A DNA stretch of 59,879 nucleotides, taken from an uncultured Lachnospiraceae bacterium (GTDB lineage Bacteria > Bacillota > Clostridia > Lachnospirales > Lachnospiraceae). The translations under genes were made by a program, and so were the position numbers. The first letter of the stretch is position 1. The number at the start of each line of letters is the position of its first letter. Under the pieces are notes generated by a model that was not told the origin of the DNA, did not search any database, and worked only from the letters and a program-made list of their open reading frames with translations. The DNA lies in assembly GCA_900317475.1 (NCBI GenBank), contig ONGY01000023.1, positions 1 to 59,879 on the forward strand, read 5' to 3'. Shown piece by piece: positions 31,940 to 41,544 of the stretch.

Positions 31940-32960
31940 AAGCATCTTATCATAGGTGCCGCCCGGGCAAAAGACTCCGGCTTCCCGACTGCCGTCCGGT
32001 GATTTCTCTGCGCGCAGAGACAGAGCACATGAATCCGACAAAAACGCCCGGCGGGGCCTCCACCTCGACTTTCGTATGGATACATGTGCCCTGATCAGAA
32101 ATGAGCAATAGACATGACAAACAGAAATTCCAAGACACAGAGGAAATACGAATGCAGCAAAGAAGATTTTCTCTGTGAAGATATGCTGCGTCCCCGTGCC
32201 GGAACCTGACCGTTCGGATAATTCTCCCGTGGAACTTTTCCGTCCGCGTCCGTTCGCGGGATGCGCTCAAGAGCAGTGCCTTTCGTCCCGCTCCTCTTAA
32301 GGGACGGGCCGACTGAAGTGTGCTGTGTCTCCTCTCCCCGAAAACAGGGACAGGTTCTATCAGCAAAATGTTTTGTATTGTTGCAAACCTGCAGGAAACC
32401 ATTCTGCTTTCCGCCGTCTGTCCGATCAATAAAACAGAAAGACAATGGAATTGTTAAAGTGAAAATATACAGAGATGAATATTCAGAAAGAATGAGTTCT
32501 GATCTGCATGACGGATATCGGCTCGCGGCATCGGTTCACGTCTGCTGTCACGATACAGAGTGCAGCCATCGTTCATGATACCGATTTCTGATTCCTGTTA
32601 TGACCAAAGATCACGATTCCGTTTTTCGGCTGGTCCGTCCGGAAAGGTGCCCCGTTATTTTGAAATGAGAATTAAGAAAGAAAAGATAAAATGCAGTCAG
32701 ACTCAGATGTGAAAATCTGTCAGAACAGTAAAGCTGAACATTCGGGCAGAATGTCTCCGGTGCGTCTCCCCCTCCTTTCCGGCACCCGGATTGCTCTTTT
32801 GTTGTCCCGATTATACCGGCATATAGACACCGGTTCAATACGCGGCGGCGAACTTCTTCATTTTTGTGAATTTCGGAAGTATGCCCGTAAAAACTGCACA
32901 AACCGCCGCGGTTCCGCAATGGCTCCAATCCGGGTCTTAAAGTTTTGTTAAATATCATCC
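31940..32960. other. Gene-poor AT-rich stretch
   Basis: About 1 kb between the GH18 gene and mecA with no recognisable coding sequence, structural RNA or transposon. Short open frames on both strands lack ribosome-binding sites and family resemblance. Present are a 16-bp perfect palindrome (32005-32020) and a phrase near 32344-32358 (GGGACAGGTTCTAT) of a type sometimes seen at the edges of decayed elements, though this is too short to assign. Confidence 0.5.
32005..32020. repeat. 16-bp perfect palindrome
   Basis: TCTCTGCGCGCAGAGA reads the same on both strands. It is about 170 bases upstream of the GH18 start, so it could be an operator for that operon. No promoter was clearly seen beside it. 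Confidence 0.4.
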
Positions 32961-32967
32961 GGAAATA

Positions 32968-32995
32968 TTGACCCTCTTTCCGGAGGGTATAAAAT
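32968..32995 (+). promoter_or_regulatory. Probable mecA promoter
   Basis: TTGACC (32968-32973), 16 bases, TAAAAT (32990-32995), 34 bases before the mecA start. Confidence 0.6.
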
Positions 32996-33029
32996 TATAC
33001 TATTCTTCTTATTGAAAGGAGGCCGCTGC

Positions 33030-33890
33030 ATGAGAATTGAAAAGGTAAATGATAATCAGATTCGCTGCACACTCACAGGCGAGGATCTTGCAAGCCGCAA
33101 TATCCGGGTCAGTGAACTCTCATATGGTTCCGACAAGGCAAAATCTCTTTTCCGCGATCTGATGCAGCAGGCTTCGCTGATGTATAACTTTGACAGTGAG
33201 GGCATGCCGCTCGTCGTCGAGGCGATTCCCCTGAATGAAAGCTGCATCGTGCTTCTCGTGACAAAGGTCGAGGATCCGGAAGAACTGGATACCCGTTTTG
33301 CATCCTTCAGCCCTTCTGTCCAGAATGAAACGAGTTCCCAGTCAGACGAAACAGATGCGGTCAATGTGCTTGAATCCCTGCTCGGTCTGATCGGAAATGC
33401 GGCAGGCCAGACGGGTGAAGGCGCGCAGGAAGATGCGGACGATGTGCCGGAAGAACCGGCAGAAGAGGAAAGGCCGGCAGAGAACAGGGCCGGTCAGGAA
33501 AACGGGAATGGTGTGCTGTCCGATCCGGCACAGAAAAAGCAGGACCGGAACGCAAATGAAGAGCTCCGCAGAATCCGCCAGTACGCATTCATGCACCGCC
33601 TGTTCGTCTTCGACAGCATGAGTGAACTTCTCGATGCCGCCGGGCTGATTGCCGGTTCCTTCAGGGGACACAGCGCACTGTACCAGAATGAGAGCGAGAA
33701 TTTTTACTATCTCGTGATCGTATTCGACAGTCCGAAGGCCGTCAGCGAACAGCAGAGTTCTCTTGCGCTTCTCTCAGAGTACTCCGCGCAGGAAATTATG
33801 TCCTATGCGCGCGAACAATACCTCAGGGAACACTGCAGGGTTCTGATTCCGGAGAATGCCGTATCGGTTCTCTCGAATGCAGCCGGCTGA
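33030..33890 (+). CDS. mecA: Adaptor protein MecA
   Basis: A 286-residue MecA-type ClpC adaptor, which delivers substrates to the ClpCP protease and regulates competence and stress responses in Firmicutes. The N-terminal substrate-binding half begins [21 protein letters not shown] long acidic Glu/Pro/Gly linker (about 95-170) separates it from the ClpC-binding C-terminal domain ([36 protein letters not shown]). ATG 33030 has a strong AAGGAGG eight bases upstream; an in-frame start 18 bases earlier is disfavoured. Confidence 0.93.
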   Translation: MRIEKVNDNQIRCTLTGEDLASRNIRVSELSYGSDKAKSLFRDLMQQASLMYNFDSEGMPLVVEAIPLNESCIVLLVTKVEDPEELDTRFASFSPSVQNETSSQSDETDAVNVLESLLGLIGNAAGQTGEGAQEDADDVPEEPAEEERPAENRAGQENGNGVLSDPAQKKQDRNANEELRRIRQYAFMHRLFVFDSMSELLDAAGLIAGSFRGHSALYQNESENFYYLVIVFDSPKAVSEQQSSLALLSEYSAQEIMSYAREQYLREHCRVLIPENAVSVLSNAAG

Positions 33891-33915
33891 AGGGCAGAAA
33901 CGCAGATCTGTCCCA

Positions 33916-33944
33916 TTGCGGGGAAAGCGCGTATCCGGTATACT
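33916..33944 (+). promoter_or_regulatory. Probable promoter of the DUF1858 gene
   Basis: TTGCGG (33916-33921), 17 bases, TATACT (33939-33944), 44 bases before the start codon. Confidence 0.6.
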
Positions 33945-33988
33945 TCAAGCCACCAGAGGCCGGAATGCCGGCCGGAAAGGATAACATT

Positions 33989-34192
33989 ATGACCAAAATC
34001 ACAAAAGATATGACCATCGGTGAAGCACTGCAGGTAAACCCGAACATTGCGGGCATCCTCATGGGAATCGGTATGCACTGCATCACCTGCCCCGCATCCA
34101 TGGGCGAGACGCTCGAAGAGGCCGCGATGGTTCATGGAATCGACTCGGACGATCTGATGGATTACATTGCAAACGCAACACAGACCATGTAA
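33989..34192 (+). CDS. DUF1858 domain protein
   Basis: A 67-residue protein consisting of one DUF1858 domain, a small helical fold found alone or fused to hybrid-cluster or redox proteins. It contains [20 protein letters not shown] and the Cys pair CITC, followed by [14 protein letters not shown]. The paired cysteines suggest a metal or redox role, but the function is unknown. ATG 33989 has AAAGGAT upstream. It has its own promoter and a strong terminator, so it is a monocistronic unit next to nifJ. Confidence 0.87.
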   Translation: MTKITKDMTIGEALQVNPNIAGILMGIGMHCITCPASMGETLEEAAMVHGIDSDDLMDYIANATQTM

Positions 34193-34218
34193 CCCATGCA
34201 AGCTTAAGACAGTCCCCG

Positions 34219-34248
34219 GCTCCCTCCTTTTTGCGGAGGGAGCTTTTT
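34219..34248 (+). terminator. Rho-independent terminator after the DUF1858 gene
   Basis: A perfect 9-bp stem GCTCCCTCC/GGAGGGAGC (34219-34243) is followed by five T residues. Confidence 0.9.
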
Positions 34249-34385
34249 CTTTGCTGTGAGTTTTGACGAAGGCGTTTTCCCATGTTCTGTTGCGTTTTCG
34301 CGGAAATGCACAGCGGGAAGTGTAAATAACAGTTAAAACCACTGGAAATCTCACAGTTCGCACCTTCTGCACCGGGATAAATACA

Positions 34386-34414
34386 TTGCTTTTCTCATGG
34401 CCCGATAATATAAT
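34386..34414 (+). promoter_or_regulatory. Strong nifJ promoter
   Basis: TTGCTT (34386-34391), 17 bases, perfect TATAAT (34409-34414), about 68 bases before nifJ. Confidence 0.75.
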
Positions 34415-34481
34415 TTTATAAGACTGGGCTGTTGTGCCATTGCAGTGCACAACGTCAAATAATACAGGAGGAATCAAAAAC

Positions 34482-37400
34482 ATGGCTAGAAAATGGAAAA
34501 CCATGGATGGTAACGAAGCTGCCGCTCATGTAGCTTATGCTTACACAGAAGTAGCTGCCATCTATCCCATCACCCCTTCATCCGTCATGCCTGAACATGT
34601 TGATGAATGGGCAACAGCTGGAAGAAAGAACATCTTCGGCCAGACCGTAAAGGTCACCGAGATGCAGGCTGAGTCCGGTGCTGCCGGTGCAGTACACGGT
34701 TCTCTTGCTGCAGGTGCTATGACTTCCACCTTCACTGCTTCCCAGGGTCTTCTTCTGATGATCCCGGATCTGTACAAGATTGCCGGTGAGCGTCTTCCCG
34801 GTGTCTTCAACGTATCTGCAAGATGCGTTGCGACCCACGCTCTGAACATCTTCGGCGATCACTCTGATGTGTACGCATGCCGTCAGACCGGAGCTGCAAT
34901 GCTCTGCGAGTCTTCCGTACAGGAAGTTATGGATCTGACCCCTGTCGCTTACTGCGCTGCAGTCAAGGGACGCCTTCCGTTCATCAACTTCTTCGACGGC
35001 TTCCGCACTTCTCACGAAATCCAGAAGATTCAGATGTGGGATTACGAAGATCTCGATGATCTGATCGATCACGACGCAATCGACGCATTCCGTCAGGGCG
35101 CTCTGAACCCGAATCATCCCCGTCAGGACGGTTCCGCTCAGAACCCGGATATCTTCTTCCAGACCCGTGAGGCATGCAACACCGCTTACAACGATATGCC
35201 CGCCATCGTTCAGTCCTACATGGACAAGGTCAACGAGAAGCTCGGCACAGATTATAAGCTCTTCAACTACTACGGCGCTCCGGATGCAGAGCAGGTCATC
35301 ATCGCAATGGGCTCCGTCAACGACACCATCGAAGAGACCATCGATTATCTTGCAAAGCAGGGACGCAAGGTTGGTCTTGTAAAGGTTCGTCTGTACAGAC
35401 CGTTCTGCGCAGAAGCTCTTGTCAAGGCTATTCCGGATACTGTCAAGAAGATCTCCGTTCTCGACAGAACAAAGGAACCGGGTTCCATCGCAGAGCCTCT
35501 GGCACTCGATGTCATGGCAGCCCTCAAGGGAACCAAGTTCGAGAATGTTCCTGTATACCACGGCCGTTACGGTCTTGGCTCCAAGGACACGACTCCTGCT
35601 CAGATCATCGCAGTTTATGACAACACCGAGAAGGAAACCTTCACCATCGGCATCACCGATGATGTCACGAATCTTTCTCTTCCGACCGGCAAAGAAATCG
35701 TCACCACTCCGGAAGGAACCTACTGCTGCAAGTTCTGGGGTCTCGGCGCAGACGGTACCGTCGGTGCAAACAAGAACTCCATCAAGATCATCGGCGACAA
35801 CACCGATATGTATGCACAGGCTTACTTCGATTACGACTCCAAGAAGTCCGGCGGCGTAACGATGTCTCACCTGCGCTTCGGCAAGAAGCCGATCAAGTCC
35901 ACCTACCTCATCCATCAGGCGAACTTCGTAGCATGCCACAAGGCATCCTACATCCGCCACTTCAACATGGTTCAGGAGCTGGTAGACGGCGGCACATTCC
36001 TTCTGAACTGCCCTTGGTCCGTAGAGCAGCTTGACAGCGAGCTTCCGGGACAGGTAAAGAAATTCATCCACGATCATCACATCAAGTTCTACATCATCGA
36101 TGGTGTAAAGCTTGGTATTGAAACCGGTATGGGCCCGACCCGTATCAACACCATCCTTCAGTCCGCATTCTTCAAGCTGACCGGCATCATCCCGGTTGAT
36201 ACTGCTATCGACCTGATGAAGAAGGCAGCTGCAAAGACCTACGGCAGCAAGGGCCAGGATGTCGTCGACAAGAACTGCGCTGCAATCGATGCAGGTGCAA
36301 CCCATGTCGTCGAAGTCAAGGTTCCGGACAGCTGGGGTGACTGCGCTGATGAAGGCCTTGAAGTCGGCCGCGCCGAGAGCGGACGCGCGGATGCAGTTGC
36401 ATTCGTCAACAACATCCAGGCAAAGGTCAACTCGCAGGAAGGCAACTCCCTCAAGGTTTCCGATGTTCTTCCTTATGCAACAGGCAATACGCCTTCCGGC
36501 ACTGCAGCATACGAGAAGAGAGGCATCGCAGTTGCAGTTCCTGTATGGGATCCTACAAAGTGCGTAGGCTGCAACACCTGCTCGTTCGTCTGCCCTCACG
36601 CAGCAATCCGCCCGGTCGCTATGACTGCTGATGAAGCAGCAAAGGCTCCGGAAGGAATGCCGATGAAGGATCAGAAGCAGTATGCTCCTTACAAGTTTGC
36701 TATCGTAACCGCTGCAATGGACTGCACCGGATGCGGAAGCTGCGCGAATGTCTGCCCGGCAAAGGCTCTCACGCTCGGCGATCTCGAGGCAAATCAGGGC
36801 CTGCAGAAGTACTTCGACTATGCGGTAACGCTTCCTGAGAAGGATGATCTTGTCGCAAAGTTCAAGGAGACCTCTGTCATCGGTTCTCAGTTCAAGCAGC
36901 CGCTGCTTGAGTTCTCCGGCGCATGCGCAGGATGCGGCGAGACCCCTTATGCAAAGCTCATCACTCAGCTGTTCGGCGACCGCATGTACATCGCAAACGC
37001 AACCGGATGCTCTTCGATCTGGGGCAACTCCTCACCGTCCACTCCTTACACGGTAAACGCCAAGGGACACGGACCGGCATGGAACAACTCCCTGTTCGAA
37101 GACAACGCTGAGTTTGGTTTCGGTATGTACCTCGCTCAGGATGCAATCCGTGCACAGCTTACTGACGCTGCAAAGGTTCTTGCTGACAAGGGCAATGAAG
37201 CAGCTCAGAAGTGGATCGACACGAAGGATGACGGTGCTGCCAACGGCGCTGCATCGGATGCACTCCTCGCTTCCATCGCTTCGGATGATTCCGAAGAGGC
37301 TAAGTACCTCAAGAAGAACGCTGACTTCCTTGCAAAGAAGAGCCAGTGGATCTTCGGCGGTGATGGCTGGGCATTCGATATCGGTTTCGGCGGACTCGAT

Positions 37401-37994
37401 CATGTTCTTGCTTCCGGCAAGGATGTCAACGTCTTCGTCTTCAACACCGAGGTTTACTCCAACACCGGCGGACAGTCTTCCAAGGCTACTCCGGAAGGCG
37501 CTGTTGCTCAGTTCGCAGCAGGCGGCAAGGAGACCAAGCAGAAGGATCTTGCTTCGATCGCTATGAGCTACGGCTACGTCTATGTAGCACAGATCTCACT
37601 CGGAGCAGATAAGAACCAGGCTCTGAAGGCTATTGCAGAGGCTGAGGCTTATCACGGACCGTCACTCATCATCGGCTATGCGCCTTGCATCAACCACCAC
37701 ATCAAGGTAAAGGGCGGCATGTCCAAGGTTATGGACGAGGAGAAGGCAGCAGTCGACACCGGATACTGGAATCTGTTCAGATTCAATCCGGCTGGCGGCG
37801 ACAAGAAGTTCTATCTTGATTCCAAGCCGGCAACGCTTCCGTACAGCGACTTCCTGAAGAGAGAAGCTCGTTATACCAGCCTGCAGCTTAAGAATCCGGA
37901 GAAGGCTGAACGCCTGTTCACCGAGGCTGCTGAGAACGCACAGAAGCATTACGAGTATCTGCAGAAGTGCGAGGAAATGTACAACAAGCAGTAA
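34482..37994 (+). CDS. nifJ: Pyruvate:ferredoxin (flavodoxin) oxidoreductase
   Basis: A single-chain PFOR of 1170 residues converting pyruvate and CoA to acetyl-CoA and CO2 while reducing ferredoxin, the central fermentation step. Domain I has IYPITPSSVMPEHVDEWA. Two ferredoxin clusters lie at about 693-705 (CVGCNTCSFVCP) and 747-758 (CTGCGSCANVCP). The thiamine-diphosphate region includes CAGCGETPY, which carries proximal cluster ligands, then GDGWAFDIGFGG and NTEVYSNTGGQ. ATG 34482 has AGGAGG upstream. Codon choice favours GCT, GCA, CGT and AAG compared with neighbours, as expected for a very highly expressed gene. A ferredoxin gene follows. Confidence 0.98.
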   Translation: MARKWKTMDGNEAAAHVAYAYTEVAAIYPITPSSVMPEHVDEWATAGRKNIFGQTVKVTEMQAESGAAGAVHGSLAAGAMTSTFTASQGLLLMIPDLYKIAGERLPGVFNVSARCVATHALNIFGDHSDVYACRQTGAAMLCESSVQEVMDLTPVAYCAAVKGRLPFINFFDGFRTSHEIQKIQMWDYEDLDDLIDHDAIDAFRQGALNPNHPRQDGSAQNPDIFFQTREACNTAYNDMPAIVQSYMDKVNEKLGTDYKLFNYYGAPDAEQVIIAMGSVNDTIEETIDYLAKQGRKVGLVKVRLYRPFCAEALVKAIPDTVKKISVLDRTKEPGSIAEPLALDVMAALKGTKFENVPVYHGRYGLGSKDTTPAQIIAVYDNTEKETFTIGITDDVTNLSLPTGKEIVTTPEGTYCCKFWGLGADGTVGANKNSIKIIGDNTDMYAQAYFDYDSKKSGGVTMSHLRFGKKPIKSTYLIHQANFVACHKASYIRHFNMVQELVDGGTFLLNCPWSVEQLDSELPGQVKKFIHDHHIKFYIIDGVKLGIETGMGPTRINTILQSAFFKLTGIIPVDTAIDLMKKAAAKTYGSKGQDVVDKNCAAIDAGATHVVEVKVPDSWGDCADEGLEVGRAESGRADAVAFVNNIQAKVNSQEGNSLKVSDVLPYATGNTPSGTAAYEKRGIAVAVPVWDPTKCVGCNTCSFVCPHAAIRPVAMTADEAAKAPEGMPMKDQKQYAPYKFAIVTAAMDCTGCGSCANVCPAKALTLGDLEANQGLQKYFDYAVTLPEKDDLVAKFKETSVIGSQFKQPLLEFSGACAGCGETPYAKLITQLFGDRMYIANATGCSSIWGNSSPSTPYTVNAKGHGPAWNNSLFEDNAEFGFGMYLAQDAIRAQLTDAAKVLADKGNEAAQKWIDTKDDGAANGAASDALLASIASDDSEEAKYLKKNADFLAKKSQWIFGGDGWAFDIGFGGLDHVLASGKDVNVFVFNTEVYSNTGGQSSKATPEGAVAQFAAGGKETKQKDLASIAMSYGYVYVAQISLGADKNQALKAIAEAEAYHGPSLIIGYAPCINHHIKVKGGMSKVMDEEKAAVDTGYWNLFRFNPAGGDKKFYLDSKPATLPYSDFLKREARYTSLQLKNPEKAERLFTEAAENAQKHYEYLQKCEEMYNKQ

Positions 37995-38027
37995 TCCCGG
38001 AGCGCAAAAACTCCGATTACAGCGGAA

Positions 38028-38056
38028 TTGCAATTTCCGCACTGTGTTGTTATAAT
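38028..38056 (+). promoter_or_regulatory. Strong ferredoxin promoter
   Basis: TTGCAA (38028-38033), 17 bases, perfect TATAAT (38051-38056). The leader of about 150 bases contains an AAGGGCCTG/CAGGCCCTT hairpin (38069-38096) with no T-tract. Confidence 0.75.
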
Positions 38057-38210
38057 TCCGGAATACGAAGGGCCTGTCCGGACAGGCAGGCCCTTCCTAT
38101 TACAGGACAGTCCGAAGGCAGATTGCCGGATGCTGTCCGGGTCGGAATCCTAATCTATAATCGGTCACTGGATTCCGGATATCTGTTCAAATTTCAAGGA
38201 GGAAAAAACT

Positions 38211-38381
38211 ATGGCACGCGTTATTAGTGATTCTTGCATCAGCTGCGGCAGCTGTGCTGCTCAGTGCCCCGTACAGGCTATCTCCCAGGGCGATGCACAC
38301 TACGAAGTAGACCCTTCCAAGTGCATTGACTGCGGTGCATGTGAGGCTCAGTGCCCTGTAGGTGCTATCTCTCAGGGCTGA
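38211..38381 (+). CDS. Clostridial-type 2[4Fe-4S] ferredoxin
   Basis: A 56-residue ferredoxin too short for many gene finders. It has two cluster motifs, CISCGSCAAQCPVQAIS and CIDCGACEAQCPVGAIS, each CxxCxxCxxxCP, in the classical two-fold repeat. It is the likely electron acceptor of the adjacent PFOR, feeding hydrogenase or Rnf-type systems encoded elsewhere. CAAGGAGGAAAA lies just before ATG 38211. It has its own promoter and a bidirectional terminator. Confidence 0.96.
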   Translation: MARVISDSCISCGSCAAQCPVQAISQGDAHYEVDPSKCIDCGACEAQCPVGAISQG

Positions 38382-38454
38382 TGTTCTGAAGAAGATGCAT
38401 TTTTGCAGCCGTGGGCTGCGAAAATCGTGCGCTGATTGGCGTACTGCAGGCTGA

Positions 38455-38491
38455 AAAAGGCCGCTGTGCAGAAATGCACAGCGGCCTTTTC
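38455..38491. terminator. Bidirectional terminator between ferredoxin and the DUF6056-like gene
   Basis: A perfect 16-bp stem (AAAAGGCCGCTGTGCA, 38455-38470) with a GAAA loop ends in TTTT on one strand and has AAAAA before it. It can serve both converging genes. Confidence 0.9.
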
Positions 38492-38540
38492 TTATGAATC
38501 AATTCAGTAATCAGAAATCAGCACAGGGCTTTATCACAGG

Positions 38541-38570
38541 CTATTCTGTCTTATACTATTCTGTCTTATA
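38541..38570. repeat. Perfect 15-bp tandem duplication across a stop codon
   Basis: CTATTCTGTCTTATA occurs twice in a row. On the minus strand each copy reads Tyr-Lys-Thr-Glu-stop, so the gene ending at 38556 has a second in-frame stop 15 bases on. Confidence 0.85.
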
Positions 38571-40040
38571 TTTCGAAGCCCATTCGTCGTAATCGATCGC
38601 TGTAATCCTCTTAACGCCGTAATAATTCTCATACCCGACATTGGTCCAGTAATACGGCTGTTCCGACAGTTCCGAGTCATACGCCTCTGTATAGCGGTTA
38701 TTGAAATCCGGATGCAGCCGGGCCACGACGATATCATCGTTTTCCAGTGCCTTCTGCTCTTCAATGTATTCCGACCGCTCCCGGATATCCCGGTAAATGC
38801 GGATATTCATTGCCCCCGTGTCAAGATAGACGAAGAAGAAATACGCAAGAAGTCCGGCCAGAGCAAATGTATAGCCTGCCCGGACGGCAGCTCCGCCGAT
38901 GGAAAGCGGTGCCTGTCTCCCCGAGACCGCCTCTGCCGCCCGTTCATCCGCGACGTTGTCCCGCATGCCCTGAAGGACAGCAATAATCAGGAAGATTCCG
39001 GCTCCGAACATTGCTCTTGACTGCGGTTCCGATGTCAGAATCAGCGCATAGGCCGTGAGAACAAACAGGACTGCAAATACAAGCCTTCCTCTGAGGCGCG
39101 CCCATACCGCCTTCTTCTCTGCTCCCCGGTATTGAAATACCGTGATGACAACTGTGAGGAGAAAAAGAACGATGAGGATCGGGAATTCATCCCAGATAGT
39201 CAGAGAGATTTTCTGGAACCGGGAGGCATACAGCATGATCCCGCTGTAATTCTCCGTCTGATACGAGGCGCGCACCCGGTTGCCCGGGGCAAGAACCATA
39301 AAGAGAAGTCCGATGACATTTCCGACAGCCCCGAAGATCAGCGGCGCCGGAATTTTCTTTGTTCTCAACAAGCAGACAGCCATCAGGAAGATAAGAAAAA
39401 GAAGGCACCCGCCGGACGTATTCTCATTGCACCAGCCAGCGACAAGGCCGAAGACGGCCATTCCGAGGCAGGATAAAAACAGCGGCAGAGCGCGGCGTTT
39501 TGACGGACCGCCAGGGAAATGCTCTGCTATGGTCCGCGATACGGTCATAAATGTGAGGATGATCGTCGTGCCCCAGAGATAATTGCAGGCGCCGGTCTGC
39601 CAGAAAAGGGTCTGCTCCGGGTGCACCGTTCCAAGCCAGAGCCCCAGAACGGCCATCGTGAGAAAGACGGGACTCCATCTGCGCCTGCCTTTTACGTTCC
39701 ACATGATGAGAAAGGCGAGCAGCGTGAAAACAAGGGAGTTTGCGGTCTTGAAGATGATCTCCGGCAGGAAAAATGAAAACCGCAGAATGATGTGCACCAC
39801 GCTTCGTCCGGTCCAGGTCACGTACTGCTGGTATTCCTGGCGGAAAAGATCGCCGGCGTTCTGCGCCTGGTCTACCAGATGCGCATAGTTGTAATCATCC
39901 GAGATGAGCGGAGTCACATAATTGAAAATAAAAATCGTCGCAAAGCAAAGAAGCAGTATAAAGCAGCACTGCTTCTTTCCCTTTCTTTCGGAATCTTCTT
40001 TATCCTTTTTGTACTTCAAATGTTCTGCCCTGTAATTCAA
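38556..40040 (-). CDS. Multi-pass membrane protein, DUF6056-like
   Basis: A 494-residue membrane protein with about ten to eleven helices. After the first helix comes the acidic outside motif SDDYNYAHL, and later HPEQTLFWQTGACNYLWG and GWCNENTSGGC, features shared by DUF6056-type proteins that look like GT-C glycosyltransferases or polymer-modifying membrane enzymes. The C-terminal outside tail (about 430-494) is hydrophilic. It stands alone downstream of dnaB, on the same strand but 114 bases on. The biochemical role is unknown. Confidence 0.75.
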   Translation of the reverse strand: MNYRAEHLKYKKDKEDSERKGKKQCCFILLLCFATIFIFNYVTPLISDDYNYAHLVDQAQNAGDLFRQEYQQYVTWTGRSVVHIILRFSFFLPEIIFKTANSLVFTLLAFLIMWNVKGRRRWSPVFLTMAVLGLWLGTVHPEQTLFWQTGACNYLWGTTIILTFMTVSRTIAEHFPGGPSKRRALPLFLSCLGMAVFGLVAGWCNENTSGGCLLFLIFLMAVCLLRTKKIPAPLIFGAVGNVIGLLFMVLAPGNRVRASYQTENYSGIMLYASRFQKISLTIWDEFPILIVLFLLTVVITVFQYRGAEKKAVWARLRGRLVFAVLFVLTAYALILTSEPQSRAMFGAGIFLIIAVLQGMRDNVADERAAEAVSGRQAPLSIGGAAVRAGYTFALAGLLAYFFFVYLDTGAMNIRIYRDIRERSEYIEEQKALENDDIVVARLHPDFNNRYTEAYDSELSEQPYYWTNVGYENYYGVKRITAIDYDEWASKYKTE

Positions 40041-40153
40041 ATGAATCTCGTCTCTTTACGGCCCAATGGCCCTCTTTTCAGCACGCACACCCTGTCTGCA
40101 GGCTTTTCTGCAGGCGCTGATGCTTATCGGAAAATTCCGGCACTTCTTTCCCT

Positions 40154-41518
40154 TCAGTCGCCGAAGGACGGAGTCCGGCCGCCCTCGAGGTTGCCGAACT
40201 TCGTATACTGTCCCTGCCAGGAAAGCTCTACGGTTCCGACCGGGCCGTTTCTCTGCTTCGCGATGATGATCTCGGCGATTCCTTTTTTGTCGGTGTCGGG
40301 ATTGTAATAATCATCGCGGTAAATAAACATGACAACGTCAGCGTCCTGCTCAATTGCGCCGGACTCACGAAGGTCCGACAGCATCGGGCGGTGGTTCGGG
40401 CGGCTTTCCGCTGCACGGGACAGCTGGGAAAGCGCGACAATCGGAACCTTCAGCTCTCTTGCGAGGGATTTGAGCTGGCGCGAGATCTCGGAGACCTCCT
40501 GCTGTCTCGAGTCCGAAGAACTCTTGCTCCCGGACCCGGTCATGAGCTGCAGGTAGTCAATAAAAACTGCCTCCAGCCCCTGCTCTGCCTTGTATTTGCG
40601 GCACTTCGTGCGAAGCTCCGCGACAGTGATGGCCGGCGTATCATCGATGATCAGCCGGCTTTCGCCAATGGTATTGGCACTGTACAAAAGCTCTGTCCAC
40701 TCGGCGTTTTCCAGATTTCCGGTGCGGATTTTCTGCGCATCCACATGCGACTCCATGGAGATCAGTCGGTTTACAAGCTGCTCCTTGGACATTTCGAGCG
40801 AGAAAATCGCGACGCAGCGGTTCTCATGAAACGCCTCATACTCCGCCATATTCAGTGCAAGTGCCGTCTTGCCCATGGAAGGTCTTGCCGCGATCAGAAT
40901 CATATCCGCCGGCTGCAAACCCGCAAGGGTATTGTCAAGATCTGTGAATCCCGTCGGAATCCCGGTGACATTGCTCTTCGTCTTGGAGGCTTCCTGAATT
41001 TTGGCGACCGCATTCAGGACAATCTGGCGGATCGGTGTATAGTCCGAGATCCCGCGCCGCTGGGAGAGGTCAAAGACTCTCTTCTCGGCATCATCCATGA
41101 TCGTGTCGAGGTCTTCTTTTCCTTCATAGCAGTTGTTCGCGATCGACTCACCGGCCCGGATGAGCTTCCGGAGCATCGATTTGTCCTCCACGATTTTCAC
41201 GTAGGAACGGACATTCGCGCTCGTCGGCACCATCGCGACCAGGCTTTCGATATATTCGGTCGTGCAGAATTCCGGCGGCAGTCCCTTCTCGCGCAGCCGG
41301 TTCTGCAGTGTGACCTCGTCGACCTCCGTGTTGTCCGCCGTGAGCTCGACAATCGCCTCGTAGATCAGCCCGTTCTGTTTCGAGTAGAAATCGTCCGCCG
41401 TCAAAACTTCAGACGCCGCCTCCACTGCATCGCGGTCCATGATCATAGCACCCAGAACGGACTGCTCTGCCTCCAGGCTGTGGGGCATGACTCTCTTTAT
41501 TACATCTTCTTCAGGCAT
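40154..41518 (-). CDS. dnaB: Replicative DNA helicase DnaB
   Basis: The replicative 5'-3' helicase (454 aa; DnaC in Bacillus naming). The N-terminal collar (1-105) begins VMPHSLEAEQSVLGAMIMD. The RecA-like motor has Walker A ARPSMGKTALALN near residue 213 and FSLEMSKEQLVNRLISME, followed by VFIDYLQLM, ALSQLSRAAESR and IIIAKQRNGPVGTVEL. It is 26 bases after rplI, the conserved rplI-dnaB pairing. It is presumably loaded by the DnaD/DnaC-like pair at 9.5-11.4 kb. Confidence 0.98.
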   Translation of the reverse strand: MPEEDVIKRVMPHSLEAEQSVLGAMIMDRDAVEAASEVLTADDFYSKQNGLIYEAIVELTADNTEVDEVTLQNRLREKGLPPEFCTTEYIESLVAMVPTSANVRSYVKIVEDKSMLRKLIRAGESIANNCYEGKEDLDTIMDDAEKRVFDLSQRRGISDYTPIRQIVLNAVAKIQEASKTKSNVTGIPTGFTDLDNTLAGLQPADMILIAARPSMGKTALALNMAEYEAFHENRCVAIFSLEMSKEQLVNRLISMESHVDAQKIRTGNLENAEWTELLYSANTIGESRLIIDDTPAITVAELRTKCRKYKAEQGLEAVFIDYLQLMTGSGSKSSSDSRQQEVSEISRQLKSLARELKVPIVALSQLSRAAESRPNHRPMLSDLRESGAIEQDADVVMFIYRDDYYNPDTDKKGIAEIIIAKQRNGPVGTVELSWQGQYTKFGNLEGGRTPSFGD

Positions 41519-41544
41519 ATCGTCTCCTGAAAATGAAATCCCGC

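Noticed and set aside
32095..32445. Possible small gene in the gene-poor region
   Set aside because: The 116-residue translation is of random composition with no start signal or recognised domain.
34578..36599. A 673-codon open frame opposite nifJ
   Set aside because: It mirrors the biased codon use of nifJ, has no ribosome-binding site and resembles no protein family.
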